Shown: in pieces, positions 7,991 through 15,707 of the stretch
Numbering within the stretch: the first letter of the stretch is position 1
How the letters are laid out: the number at the start of each line of letters is the position of its first letter
Source: DATJPR01 sp035506295
GTDB taxonomy: Bacteria > Bacteroidota > Ignavibacteria > UBA10030 > UBA6906
Length of the DNA stretch: 20,494 nt
NCBI GenBank assembly: GCA_035506295.1
Contig: DATJPR010000207.1
Location: 1 to 20,494 of the forward strand
Reading direction: 5' to 3'
Notes under the pieces: generated by a model
The model's input: only the letters and a program-made list of their open reading frames with translations
Database searches by the model: none
Told to the model about the DNA's origin: nothing
Program-made: the position numbers and the translations under genes

Positions 7991-8035
7991 GCAGCCGTCG
8001 GGGCTGCCATTCCGTGTCACCGGCGGCGTTGCCGG
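7991..8035 (-). terminator. Two GC hairpins just after rho, possible weak terminator
   Basis: CCGGC (8020-8024) pairs with GCCGG (8031-8035) over a 6-nt loop, and GCAGCC (7991-7996) pairs with GGCTGC (8002-8007) over a 5-nt loop. They begin 3 bp after the rho stop codon. There is no T-run after either stem, so they are poor intrinsic terminators. They could slow the polymerase or protect the 3' end. Confidence 0.3.
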
Positions 8036-8037
8036 TA

Positions 8038-9291
8038 TCAACTGCTCATCATTTTCAGGAATTCTTTGTTCGATTTTGTCCCACGCATCTTCTCGAGCAT
8101 GAATTCCATCGCTTCCACCGTATTAAACTCCGACAGCAATTTGCGAAGGATCCAGATCCGATTCAAGTCATCGGCATCGATCAGCAATTCCTCCTTCCGG
8201 GTCCCTGAGCGGTTGATGTCCATCGCAGGGAATATTCTCCGGTCGGAAAGCTTCCGGTCGAGGATGATTTCCATGTTGCCGGTGCCCTTGAACTCTTCAA
8301 AGATCACCTCGTCCATCCGGCTGCCGGTCTCCACGAGCGCGGTGGCGACGATGGTCAGGCTTCCTCCCTCTTCCAGGTTTCTCGCCGCGCCGAAAAACCG
8401 CTTCGGTTTGTGCAGCGCGTTCGCATCCACACCGCCCGACAGAATCTTACCGGAATGGGGAACCACGGTATTGTGTGCCCGCGCGAGACGCGTGATGCTG
8501 TCGAGCAGTACCACGACATCCTTTTTCGCCTCCACGAGCCGCTTGGCTTTCTCGAGCACCATGTCGGCAACCTGCACGTGCCGCTCCGGCGGCTCATCGA
8601 ATGTCGAGCTGACGACCTCGGCATTCACCGATCGTTCCATGTCGGTGACTTCTTCCGGGCGCTCGTCGATAAGAAGAACGATGAGTTTCACTTCGGGATG
8701 GTTGCGCGTAATGCTGTTGGCGATTTTTTGCAGGAGGATGGTCTTCCCCGCCTTTGGAGGGGACACCACCATGCCACGCTGTCCCTTGCCGATCGGCGAG
8801 AGCAGGTCCATGATCCTCATCGCATATTCGCCGGGAGCCGTTTCGAGCTTGATGGTGTTGTTCGGATAGAGAGGCGTAAGGTTGTCAAACAGCACCCGTT
8901 CCCGGATAAGATCGGGGTTCTCGTCGTTCACCGCCTCCACGCGGAGCAGCGCGAAAAACCGTTCTCCTTCTTTCGGTGGCCGCACCTGCCCGCTGACCGT
9001 ATCCCCGGTCCGGAGGTTGAACTTTTTGATCTGGGAGGGAGAAACGTAGATGTCGTCGGGCGAAGGAAGATAATTGTAGTCCACTGACCGAAGGAATCCA
9101 TAGCCGTCCGGAAGGACCTCGAGGACCCCACGGCTGAACGTCAGGCCACCCTGTTCAGTCTGTGCTTCGAGAATCTTGAAGATGAGCTCCTGCTTTCGCA
9201 GATCGCTGTAGCCCGAGATGTTCAGATCCCGAGCGATCTGATTCAGTTCAGAGATCTTCTTGGACTTCAGTTCTGCAATGTCCATCGGCAT
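8038..9291 (-). CDS. rho: Transcription termination factor Rho
   Basis: This is the hexameric RNA helicase that ends transcription. It has 417 residues. The N-terminal Rho_N helical domain (about 1-47, MDIAELKSKKISELNQIARD) is followed by the cold-shock-like primary RNA site (VLEVLPDGYGFLRS). The ATPase core has Walker A VSPPKAGKT (about 176-184), VVVLLDSITR with Walker B Asp264, and the secondary RNA-site region SGGVDANALHKPKRFFGAARN spread over about 285-305. It lacks the long N-terminal insert seen in many Bacteroidia and actinobacterial Rho proteins. AAAGG lies 10 nt before the ATG at 9291; a second ATG two codons later is also possible. It has its own strong promoter and a leader of about 190 nt with a hairpin, which fits the known habit of rho genes to autoregulate through the leader. 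Confidence 0.98.
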   Translation of the reverse strand: MPMDIAELKSKKISELNQIARDLNISGYSDLRKQELIFKILEAQTEQGGLTFSRGVLEVLPDGYGFLRSVDYNYLPSPDDIYVSPSQIKKFNLRTGDTVSGQVRPPKEGERFFALLRVEAVNDENPDLIRERVLFDNLTPLYPNNTIKLETAPGEYAMRIMDLLSPIGKGQRGMVVSPPKAGKTILLQKIANSITRNHPEVKLIVLLIDERPEEVTDMERSVNAEVVSSTFDEPPERHVQVADMVLEKAKRLVEAKKDVVVLLDSITRLARAHNTVVPHSGKILSGGVDANALHKPKRFFGAARNLEEGGSLTIVATALVETGSRMDEVIFEEFKGTGNMEIILDRKLSDRRIFPAMDINRSGTRKEELLIDADDLNRIWILRKLLSEFNTVEAMEFMLEKMRGTKSNKEFLKMMSS

Positions 9292-9339
9292 GGAGAATGT
9301 GCCTTTCAGAATAACGAGGAAGTTCTACTTTTGGCAGTG

Positions 9340-9374
9340 CCGTTTGCGCTGGCTTCATGCCCATTCGCAAACGG
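9340..9374 (-). promoter_or_regulatory. Stem-loop in the rho leader
   Basis: CCGTTTGCG (9340-9348) and CGCAAACGG (9366-9374) form a perfect 9-bp stem around a 17-nt loop, 48 bp before the rho start codon and inside the predicted transcript. No T-run follows, so it is not a classical terminator. Position and strength suggest a role in leader control or mRNA stability. Confidence 0.5.
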
Positions 9375-9486
9375 AATGAAATGACGGATCAAGAGGTGGT
9401 GGTTGGGAGACGTCAGAATGCCCGATGAGAAGCGAATTGGTGGAACTCGAAGCAACCCCAGTAGCGGGAACACATCAGACACCCAG

Positions 9487-9515
9487 AATATACATCTAAA
9501 CACAAGAAATGTCAA
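9487..9515 (-). promoter_or_regulatory. rho: Near-consensus sigma70 promoter of rho
   Basis: On the minus strand TTGACA (9510-9515) is followed after exactly 17 bp by TATATT (9487-9492). The -35 is perfect and the -10 differs at one base. Transcription would begin near 9480, leaving about 190 nt before the rho ATG. The layout is the common bacterial sigma70 one, not the TTTG/TAnnTTTG pair of Bacteroidia. Confidence 0.75.
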
Positions 9516-9516
9516 G

Positions 9517-9554
9517 AAAAATTCCCGCCTAGCGAGCGAAATTCGGCGATTTCG
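9517..9554 (-). terminator. Possible weak terminator after folC
   Basis: On the minus strand a 6-bp stem CGAAAT/ATTTCG (9537-9554) follows the folC stop codon by a few bases. An alternative CGCC/GGCG stem ends just before AATTTTT (9517-9523). Neither is strong. It would separate the TPR-pyrKD-folC operon from the rho promoter that follows at once. Confidence 0.3.
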
Positions 9555-9558
9555 TGCT

Positions 9559-10827
9559 TCAGAGTGCCGCCATCGCCTCCGCAACAACATAGTGGGAACC
9601 AGTGATCAAAATTGTCCGTGCGCCTGCCAGACGCCGGGCCGCCTCGACGCCGGCAGCCACTGAGGCCGCGCTCTCGACGCGAAATCCGGATTTTCTTGCT
9701 TCACGAGTCAACTCTTCGATCCCCAACGCTCGCTCGCCGTGCGGAGCAACGGCGACAAGTCTCCTGCTGACTTTCCTGAGCTGGCGGAGGATGCCGCGGA
9801 AGTTTTTGTCGGCCATCACGCCGAACACAACGACCGCCGGGCGATCTTTCCTCGCACGCACCATTGCCACGAGGGCTTTAATGCCGTCCGGATTGTGTGC
9901 GACATCGAAGATCAATCGTCCGCGCGGAGTCTCGACGGTTTCATATCGGCCGCGAAGACCGGTGTTCGTTCTCACCCGTTCGACGCCCCGAAGGACATCC
10001 TCGTCGGAAACCTCGCGCAACAAGCGGGTCTTCTGAAGGACGCTTATCGTCGCAACGGCCGCTTCAACGTTGCGCTTCTGATGTTCTCCGACAAGACCGG
10101 GAACGACGTTCTTTCCCTTCAATCTTCCCTTTCTGAATCGCAGCACGTCGCCATGCTCCGTGGCCCGCACTATCGACGCCGCCGGGACGAAGGGCGCGTG
10201 TCGCTGCCGCGCAATCCTTTGCAACACTCTCTCTGCATCACGCCCGCGCACGCTTGAAACGACGGGCCTTCCACGCTTGATGATCCCACCCTTTTCCGCC
10301 GCTATGAGCGCGATCGTGTTCCCAAGGATCTGCGTATGATCAAGCGCAATCGACGTGATCACGCTTACCAGCGGTCGGAGGACGTTCGTCGAATCGAGAC
10401 GCCCTCCCAATCCCGTCTCCACCACCGCGATGTCAACTCCCTCGTCGGCAAAATAGCGGAACGCCACGGCAGTGGTTGCCTCGAAGAACGTCGCGTGAAC
10501 CCGTTCGATGACCGGGCGCAGCTCCTCGACATATTCAACAAGCCGGCGCGTCGGCATTTCTCTGCCGTTGATGCGAATGCGTTCTGTGAAACGCAGGAGG
10601 TGAGGAGATGTATAGAGACCGGTCCGGAAGCCCGCTTCCTGGAGGATCGAGGAGAGAAATGCGGAGGTGGAGCCTTTCCCGTTTGTGCCGGCGATGTGGA
10701 TGGAGGGAAATTTCCGATGCGGATCGTCCAGCGCGCGCAACAGTGTCCGGCTATTGCGCAGGCCGAATTTCATCCCCCGTTGTTGCAGCGAGTACAAATA
10801 GCGGAGTATGGAGCGATACGAATGCAA
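9559..10827 (-). CDS. folC: Bifunctional folylpolyglutamate synthase / dihydrofolate synthase
   Basis: This enzyme adds glutamate to dihydropteroate and to folates with ATP. The chosen start is a TTG at 10827, 11 bp after the pyrD stop, with GAGG nine bases ahead; this gives 422 residues, the usual size, and the typical opening SYRSILRYLYSLQQRGMKFG. A longer frame from 10932 would overlap pyrD by 94 bp with a basic, family-unlike N-terminus. Motifs: P-loop AGTNGKGST at about 46-54, TSPHL, the ETGLGGRLDSTN segment, ALDHTQILGNT with its AAEKGGIIK follow-on, GEHQKRN, and FDVAHNPDG in the C-terminal Mur-ligase-like domain. It is the last gene of the TPR lipoprotein-pyrK-pyrD-folC run. Confidence 0.95.
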   Translation of the reverse strand: MHSYRSILRYLYSLQQRGMKFGLRNSRTLLRALDDPHRKFPSIHIAGTNGKGSTSAFLSSILQEAGFRTGLYTSPHLLRFTERIRINGREMPTRRLVEYVEELRPVIERVHATFFEATTAVAFRYFADEGVDIAVVETGLGGRLDSTNVLRPLVSVITSIALDHTQILGNTIALIAAEKGGIIKRGRPVVSSVRGRDAERVLQRIARQRHAPFVPAASIVRATEHGDVLRFRKGRLKGKNVVPGLVGEHQKRNVEAAVATISVLQKTRLLREVSDEDVLRGVERVRTNTGLRGRYETVETPRGRLIFDVAHNPDGIKALVAMVRARKDRPAVVVFGVMADKNFRGILRQLRKVSRRLVAVAPHGERALGIEELTREARKSGFRVESAASVAAGVEAARRLAGARTILITGSHYVVAEAMAAL

Positions 10828-10838
10828 CGCGCTGTCCC

Positions 10839-11783
10839 TCAGAGCCAGCTGTCGAGAATGGACACCGAGGCATCCGCCTTGAGCGAGCCGACGATGTCGC
10901 CGACGTCCTTCACCCCGCGCTCGTTGCACCACTCGGCGATCCCCGCGGCCATCTTGACCGCGCAGTCAGGTTGCACGAAGTTCTGCGTTCCCACCTGCAC
11001 CATTGCCGCGCCGGTCACCAGGAATTCGAGGGCATCCTGTGCGGTACGAATCCCTCCGATGCCGATCACGGGGATCTTTACTGCTTTCACGACCTCATAG
11101 ACTTTTGCCAGGGCCACCGGTTTGATCGCCGGACCTGAGAGTCCTCCGGTCACGGTGGAGAGGAACGGCCGCCTCGAGTTGATATCGACCGCCATGCCGA
11201 TAAGGGTATTGATCACCGACACTGCGTCTCCGCCTTCGCTTTCCACCGCCCGGGCGAATTCTGCGATGTGTGTTACATTCGGCGTAAGTTTGACGATCAA
11301 CGGCTTGGACGTCAGCGGACGTAACCTGCGCGTGATCTCCGCAACCGCCGGGCAGCTCGTCCCGAAATTCAGCCCTCCCTCCCTGACGTTCGGGCAGGAA
11401 ACGTTGATCTCGTATCCATCGACCCCTTTTTGCTCTTCAAGAAGCGCGAGCACGGAGCAATACTCATCCACGGAGCTCGCCGCGATATTCGCGATCACGG
11501 CGGTCCCCACGGTGCGCAAGAAAGGAAGCTTCTCTTCGATGAACCGATGCACGCCGATATTTGCCAGCCCGATGGAGTTCAACATCCCGCTCGCGGTTTC
11601 GATAATGCGCCGCGGGGGATTCCCGTCCCTCGGCTTGAGGGAGAGCGATTTGGTAATGATGCCGCCGATCTGTGAGAGATCGACCAGATCAGCGACCTCA
11701 TCCCCATAACCAAAGGTGCCGGAGGCGACCAGCACCCTGTTCTTGAATTCGACCGATCCGAGTCGATACGATGTCGTCGTCAT
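10839..11783 (-). CDS. pyrD: Dihydroorotate dehydrogenase, class 1B catalytic subunit
   Basis: This FMN enzyme oxidises dihydroorotate to orotate in pyrimidine synthesis; class 1B uses PyrK to pass electrons to NAD+. From the ATG at 11783 it has 314 residues, opening with the family-like YRLGSVEFKNRVLVASGTFG. The catalytic base of class 1 enzymes, Cys130, sits in INVSCPNVREGG. The FMN-phosphate region shows PVIGIGGIRTAQDALEFL. The upstream frame to 11900 lies inside pyrK and was rejected as start. Its ATG follows the pyrK stop by 2 bp, so the two subunits are translationally linked. The adjacent pyrK confirms class 1B. Confidence 0.97.
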   Translation of the reverse strand: MTTTSYRLGSVEFKNRVLVASGTFGYGDEVADLVDLSQIGGIITKSLSLKPRDGNPPRRIIETASGMLNSIGLANIGVHRFIEEKLPFLRTVGTAVIANIAASSVDEYCSVLALLEEQKGVDGYEINVSCPNVREGGLNFGTSCPAVAEITRRLRPLTSKPLIVKLTPNVTHIAEFARAVESEGGDAVSVINTLIGMAVDINSRRPFLSTVTGGLSGPAIKPVALAKVYEVVKAVKIPVIGIGGIRTAQDALEFLVTGAAMVQVGTQNFVQPDCAVKMAAGIAEWCNERGVKDVGDIVGSLKADASVSILDSWL

Positions 11784-11785
11784 GG

Positions 11786-12553
11786 TCAGATCTTGATCCT
11801 GCGGATATCGAACGTCGGGCCGTCCTTGCACATCAATGCGTACCGTGTCGGTCCCTCCGTAAGTTCGACCGGACAACCCTGGCAGATCCCGAAGCCGCAC
11901 GCCATCGAGCCTTCGAGGGAAACTTCGCAGGCGATATTTCGTGCGCGCGCAACTTCGGCGAGACTGCGAAGCATGGCCGTGGGACCGCAGGCGAAAATCT
12001 TCGGCCGCGCGAACTGTGCACGCGCAAGGTTGTCCCGCAGCATGTCGACGACGGTACCGTGGAATCCCATGGAGCCGTCATCGGTTGCCACGTGAACATC
12101 CTGCAGATAGTCGGTGACGAGATGTTTCTTTGACCGTGCACCCACGAACGTGCGGATGCTCTTCCTCTCTTTCAAGAGGTCCCGGGTGAGGATGGGCAGT
12201 GGCGCAATGCCAAGGCCGCCGGCAACAAGGAGGGCGGTGTCATACGACCTGTCGCTCACGACGAACGGGACACCGAGCGGACCCAGAACGTCCATCAGAT
12301 CCCCCTCCCGTTTCTTCGCGAGCTCCGTTGTTCCCCTGCCGATGACCGAAAAGACGATCTCGAGCTCTTCGCCCTCCACGCGATACACGCTGAACGGCCT
12401 TCGCAAGAGCGGCTCGGATCCCTCCCCCACTCTGATGTTGAGGAATTGTCCCGCGCGGATGGTCGCAGCAATTTCTGGGGAACGGAAGCGTAAGACAAAA
12501 ATGGAATCGGCGACGGGGCGGGAACGGACAACGCGGCAGGAGAAGACGTTCAT
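11786..12553 (-). CDS. pyrK: Dihydroorotate dehydrogenase electron-transfer subunit
   Basis: This flavoprotein carries electrons from PyrD to NAD+ through FAD and a 2Fe-2S centre. It has 255 residues of ferredoxin-reductase fold. The FAD-binding RRPFSVYR is at 51-58, the NAD-binding VAGGLGIAPLP at 110-120 and ACGP at 188-191. The iron-sulfur ligands are Cys219, Cys224, Cys227 and Cys242 in ACGFGICQGC and LMCKDGP, the C-x4-C-x2-C-x14-C pattern of PyrK. Its ATG overlaps the stop of the TPR lipoprotein gene by 4 bp (ATGA) and it precedes pyrD by 2 bp, the usual K-D order. Confidence 0.97.
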   Translation of the reverse strand: MNVFSCRVVRSRPVADSIFVLRFRSPEIAATIRAGQFLNIRVGEGSEPLLRRPFSVYRVEGEELEIVFSVIGRGTTELAKKREGDLMDVLGPLGVPFVVSDRSYDTALLVAGGLGIAPLPILTRDLLKERKSIRTFVGARSKKHLVTDYLQDVHVATDDGSMGFHGTVVDMLRDNLARAQFARPKIFACGPTAMLRSLAEVARARNIACEVSLEGSMACGFGICQGCPVELTEGPTRYALMCKDGPTFDIRRIKI

Positions 12554-14718
12554 CGAGGGACCTGGCGGACGTTCGCCGAATCCGCACCCGGTGGCTTGGG
12601 GAAGCGGGTGCGCACCGAATCCTCCGCTTCGTCGATGCGGCCAAGCCTACCCCGCTGAAATACCGGATGTTCGGTCGAATCGACAGACGTACGCTTTGGC
12701 TCCACAGAGGGGGGTGCGGGCTTCTTCAATTCTCCTTCATTTCCCTTTGCCTTCGCTTCTTCGGCCGCCTTCTTTTTCGCTTCCTCGGCCGCTTCCTCTT
12801 GTGCCTTGCGCAGTTCGAGGTCTGCGGCCTCGACTCTCGGTCGGACGAATGCGGCGTACGAGGAAGAGGGATAGTTCTTGATCAGGTTCCTATATGTCGT
12901 AAGCGCGCTGTCGCCCAGCAGAAGTTTCTCTTCGTAGAGCCATCCGACCGCATACTGTGCGCGCGAGGCGAAGGGCGACCGTGGATGGGCTTTGGAGACC
13001 GCGAGAAACGAATCGATGGCCGACTGGTACTCCCCTTTCAAGAGCAGTTCTTCCGCCTGATGGTACTCGACTTCGGCGGAGTCGACCGTCGCCACAACGG
13101 GCGGGAGCCCGAGTTTGCGACGGGCGACAGTAGCGAATTCACTCTGGGGAAAATTCTGCACGATGCACGAGTACAATGAATCGGCCACGCGTTTTCCTGC
13201 CACCGTGTCGCGCGACGTCACAATTTGCGCATGAACATACCAGGCGCGAGGAGTGTTGGGACCGTTCGGATATCGCGTCAGCAGAGTGTCAAACCACGCC
13301 TCCGCCGAGTCGGGCAAGGAAAACCCGGCATAGAAAAGTGTCGCCAGCTCGTTGATCGCGGACTCGAGCCGGGCGTGAAGGGTGTCGACGGGGACAGGCG
13401 GTGTCGACGGCTTGACCGCTGCGTGAACGGTATCCTGCGAGGGGAGTTTGGAATCTGCCTGCGCAGGCTGGACCGTGTCCGATTTGCTCCCGGCCGCCGT
13501 CCCCGTGTCGATTTGTGCCGGAGCGTTCGCGGCCACGATGAGGAGGCTGTCGTCCAGCTGAATCGCCTTTCGATAGGTTGCATAGCGGGTCATGAGATCG
13601 TACCGGGCAGCGACCAGCGGAGCAAACGTGAACTGCGCGTTCGCGCCTTTCCCTCTTCCATAGGCCACCCGCGCTGAATCGAAATCACCGTAAATTTTCT
13701 CCCAGAGCAGGCCGAGATGGTAGTCGGCAGCCACCGCCCACTCCGAACGCGCGTAAGCGGTATCCACGTACTGGTACTGCTGGATGGCAAAGGGGTAGTT
13801 ACCCATGCGCCGGTATGCGTTGCCGGTTTCCACGTCCACCTGACCCCAGAACTCCTTATAGTTCAGATTGTGTCGCATCGACGTGAGAAGATCAAGCGCT
13901 TTGCCGCCCCGGCCGAGACGGGAGAGCGTCGTCGCCTCTCCGAGCAATGCGTGATAGGTGATCACGTAATTGCGGGATTCTTTCTCGGCCGCCGTGTACA
14001 TTTTCAGGGCCTGGGCAGAATCCGATCCTGCGACTGACATGTCGCCCGCGACAAGGTATGCCGTCGCACGAAGGTCTGCATTCCCACCTTCCTCCCCCGC
14101 GACCATGTAGTACGAGCACGAGCCCTGATAGTCCAGCCGGTCAGCGCGAATCCTCCCCATCAGCATCGCGGCGTACGCCTCGTTCGCGCGATCGCCGGCT
14201 TGCTTCGCATCCTCGTAGACCTGCTTTGCGGACGCTTCCGCCCTATCGAGATTTTTCTCCTTGTACTCGGCATAGGCCATCCAGACGCGCGCTTCCATGA
14301 CCAGCCCGCTCTGCGGATATGTCGTCAGAAGCTCCTTAAACTTCCGGTCGGCACCGGTAAAGTCTCCCTGGTAGAAAAAGGCTTTCCCGATCATCAGGAG
14401 GGCGTCATCGACAAATTTCGAATCGGGGTGGTCCTGAAGCAGCTTGGAGCATTTCACGACGACGGTCGTGAGCTTGGTCTTTGCCGCGGCCGAGGCGTTG
14501 AGGTCGATCAGGAGATTGCGGCCGGAGAGCTTCGTGTCCGGCTGACCCCATATGTCTTCTTCCGCCTGGTTGAACAGCGTGCTGGCATTGTAGTAGGTGT
14601 TGAAATACGCGCCGAGAAAATCACCGACCACGCACCCGGTGAACGCGAGCAGCAAGACCAGCAGGAGAAGGGCGAGATACAGAGGAGGGTTGTACCGGAC
14701 CACGCGCAGGGCTCCCAT
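12550..14718 (-). CDS. Large TPR-repeat lipoprotein of unknown function
   Basis: This is a 722-residue lipoprotein. A hydrophobic leader ends in a lipobox LAFTGC, with the lipidated Cys at residue 29. The rest is mostly helical TPR-like units of the BamD/YbgF kind (KFVDDALLMIGKAFFYQGDF, AYRRMGNYPFAIQQYQYVD, EYHQAEELLLKGEYQSAIDS). A low-complexity Ser/Thr/Pro/Asp linker near 405-445 divides the repeats, and the C-terminus is a charged AEEAKKKAAEEAKAKG coiled-coil-like tail plus a proline-rich end. The ATG at 14718 was preferred to the preceding GTG. The gene heads an operon whose other members are cytosolic pyrimidine and folate enzymes, so operon context does not reveal its job. Outer-membrane assembly or envelope scaffold is a guess from family resemblance only. 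Confidence 0.85.
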   Translation of the reverse strand: MGALRVVRYNPPLYLALLLLVLLLAFTGCVVGDFLGAYFNTYYNASTLFNQAEEDIWGQPDTKLSGRNLLIDLNASAAAKTKLTTVVVKCSKLLQDHPDSKFVDDALLMIGKAFFYQGDFTGADRKFKELLTTYPQSGLVMEARVWMAYAEYKEKNLDRAEASAKQVYEDAKQAGDRANEAYAAMLMGRIRADRLDYQGSCSYYMVAGEEGGNADLRATAYLVAGDMSVAGSDSAQALKMYTAAEKESRNYVITYHALLGEATTLSRLGRGGKALDLLTSMRHNLNYKEFWGQVDVETGNAYRRMGNYPFAIQQYQYVDTAYARSEWAVAADYHLGLLWEKIYGDFDSARVAYGRGKGANAQFTFAPLVAARYDLMTRYATYRKAIQLDDSLLIVAANAPAQIDTGTAAGSKSDTVQPAQADSKLPSQDTVHAAVKPSTPPVPVDTLHARLESAINELATLFYAGFSLPDSAEAWFDTLLTRYPNGPNTPRAWYVHAQIVTSRDTVAGKRVADSLYSCIVQNFPQSEFATVARRKLGLPPVVATVDSAEVEYHQAEELLLKGEYQSAIDSFLAVSKAHPRSPFASRAQYAVGWLYEEKLLLGDSALTTYRNLIKNYPSSSYAAFVRPRVEAADLELRKAQEEAAEEAKKKAAEEAKAKGNEGELKKPAPPSVEPKRTSVDSTEHPVFQRGRLGRIDEAEDSVRTRFPKPPGADSANVRQVPR

Positions 14719-14732
14719 CACATCGTTGACGC

Positions 14733-14761
14733 AACATAGGGAGTTTTCGTTCGAAAATCAA
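14733..14761 (-). promoter_or_regulatory. Candidate sigma70 promoter of the TPR lipoprotein-pyrKD-folC operon
   Basis: On the minus strand TTGATT (14756-14761) and TATGTT (14733-14738) are 17 bp apart. Transcription would start near 14726, only about 8 nt before the ATG, so the mRNA would be nearly leaderless. A perfect palindrome TTTTCG-TT-CGAAAA (14744-14757) fills the spacer and could be a regulator site. Confidence 0.4.
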
Positions 14762-14954
14762 TTCTTTCCCCCCGGTTAAACCTTTCCCTGCGATGGTTCA
14801 TCCAACGTGCACATGAGGCAAGGAAGAAGTTCGACCGACATCTCTGAGAAGGCACCGTGCAGGCCGGCGTGACCATGGAACGCAGCTGTAGTCCGGTGGA
14901 TCAGCAGAAGGCGGGCTTCATTGATCCAACTGAACAAGGGAAAGAGGTTTGACC
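14762..14954. other. Upstream region of the Spy-like gene, no gene recognised
   Basis: This is the rest of the divergent gap between the TPR lipoprotein and the Spy-like gene. A plus-strand promoter must lie here or just left of it, but no convincing -35/-10 pair was found. GGTTAAACC near 14774 is a short palindrome. AAAGAGG at 14941-14947 is the ribosome binding site of the Spy-like gene. No convincing ORF is present. Confidence 0.4.
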
Positions 14955-15464
14955 ATGAAACGGCAATTTGTGGCACTCGTGCTCGGACTTGCCCTCGTAG
15001 CTTCGACGGGATTTGCTCAACCGGATCCCGGTGGCAAGGGACCGGCAGGTCAGAACATGCGTAGACAGATGGTGGAACGGCTTAACCTGACCGATCAGCA
15101 GAAGCAGGAGATCGGGAAGCTCAGGGCAGAGTTCCAGAAGACAATGATTGCCAACAGGGCGAAAGTGCAATCGCTTCGGGTTGACCTGCGAACCGAGATT
15201 GCTGCGGACAATCCGGATCGCGGTGCGATCGAAAAAACCACCCAGGCGATCTCGTCGGTGCAGGCGCAGATGAAGATGGATCTTATCGGCCACCTGTTTG
15301 CGGTCAGGGCTCTTCTGACGCCGGACCAGCAGAAGATCTTCAAGAATGAACTGATGCAAATCGGTGGGAGAATGCATCAAATGGTGCGCAACAGGATGAT
15401 GGGTGGGATGGGCGCACGGATGGGAGGGAGGATGGGTGCGCGGGGCGGCGCAGCTGGAGAGTAG
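14955..15464 (+). CDS. Spy/CpxP-family periplasmic chaperone-like protein
   Basis: This is a 169-residue secreted protein and the only plus-strand gene here. The signal peptide is MKRQFVALVLGLALVASTGF with cleavage after FAQ. The mature part is helical, with two LTxxQ motifs that define the Spy/CpxP/ZraP superfamily: NLTDQQKQEIGKL (about 45-57) and LLTPDQQKIFKNEL (about 115-128). The tail is rich in Met, Gly and Arg (MMGGMGARMGGRMGARGG), which in relatives can go with metal binding or disorder. AAAGAGG seven bases before the ATG is a strong ribosome binding site; a TTG two codons earlier is not needed. Known members hold misfolded periplasmic proteins or sense envelope or metal stress. No two-component genes lie beside it. 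Confidence 0.85.
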   Translation: MKRQFVALVLGLALVASTGFAQPDPGGKGPAGQNMRRQMVERLNLTDQQKQEIGKLRAEFQKTMIANRAKVQSLRVDLRTEIAADNPDRGAIEKTTQAISSVQAQMKMDLIGHLFAVRALLTPDQQKIFKNELMQIGGRMHQMVRNRMMGGMGARMGGRMGARGGAAGE

Positions 15465-15498
15465 TTCCGTCTCCTGTTCGCACCATGTTTGGAAACAC

Positions 15499-15567
15499 AA
15501 GCGGGTAGTGAGTGCTGCTCAGCGTGAAAGTGCCTCTGGCGCGGGCGGCAGGCAATACCCGCTTTTC
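15499..15567 (+). terminator. Terminator with a structured, branched loop after the Spy-like gene
   Basis: AAGCGGGTA (15499-15507) pairs perfectly with TACCCGCTT (15556-15564), followed by TTC, so a 9-bp stem is closed by a four-T tract. The 48-nt interior is not a simple loop: it can form GCTG/CAGC and TGCCT/AGGCA hairpins, giving a three-way branched shape. It starts 34 bp after the stop codon. On the minus strand the same stem is followed by TGTGTTT, so it may also stop transcripts arriving from the SDR side. Confidence 0.6.
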
Positions 15568-15582
15568 TATGTTTCGGCTAAG

Positions 15583-15666
15583 AGTAGGAAGAGGGACGTA
15601 GGAAGTACGAAGAAGGAGCGGTCGATTCTAGAGTATGCAGTAAGCAGTATGGAGTGAGCAGAAATC
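15583..15666 (+). repeat. Two short heptanucleotide tandem arrays in the convergent gap
   Basis: From 15583 to 15617 five phased heptamers follow AGTAGGA (AGTAGGA, AGAGGGA, CGTAGGA, AGTACGA, AGAAGGA). After 14 unrelated bases, 15632 to 15666 holds AGTATGC, AGTAAGC, AGTATGG, AGTGAGC and a decayed AGAAATC. The units differ from those at 5650-5814 but have the same length. The arrays lie between the terminator of the Spy-like gene and the end of the SDR gene, a 308-bp non-coding stretch with no supported ORF. Confidence 0.8.
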
Positions 15667-15707
15667 GGTTGCCAGGTCGCCTACCTTCAGAGTCACAAAC
15701 TCCAAGC

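Noticed and set aside
9306..9590. Minus-strand ORF of 94 codons between rho and folC
   Set aside because: It runs through the strong rho promoter and overlaps the folC 3' end; the protein is basic, has no domain and no ribosome binding site was seen.
15499..15567. tRNA-like or riboswitch reading of the branched element
   Set aside because: Stem lengths and conserved positions do not fit a tRNA or any riboswitch I know, and it lies behind a gene, not before one.
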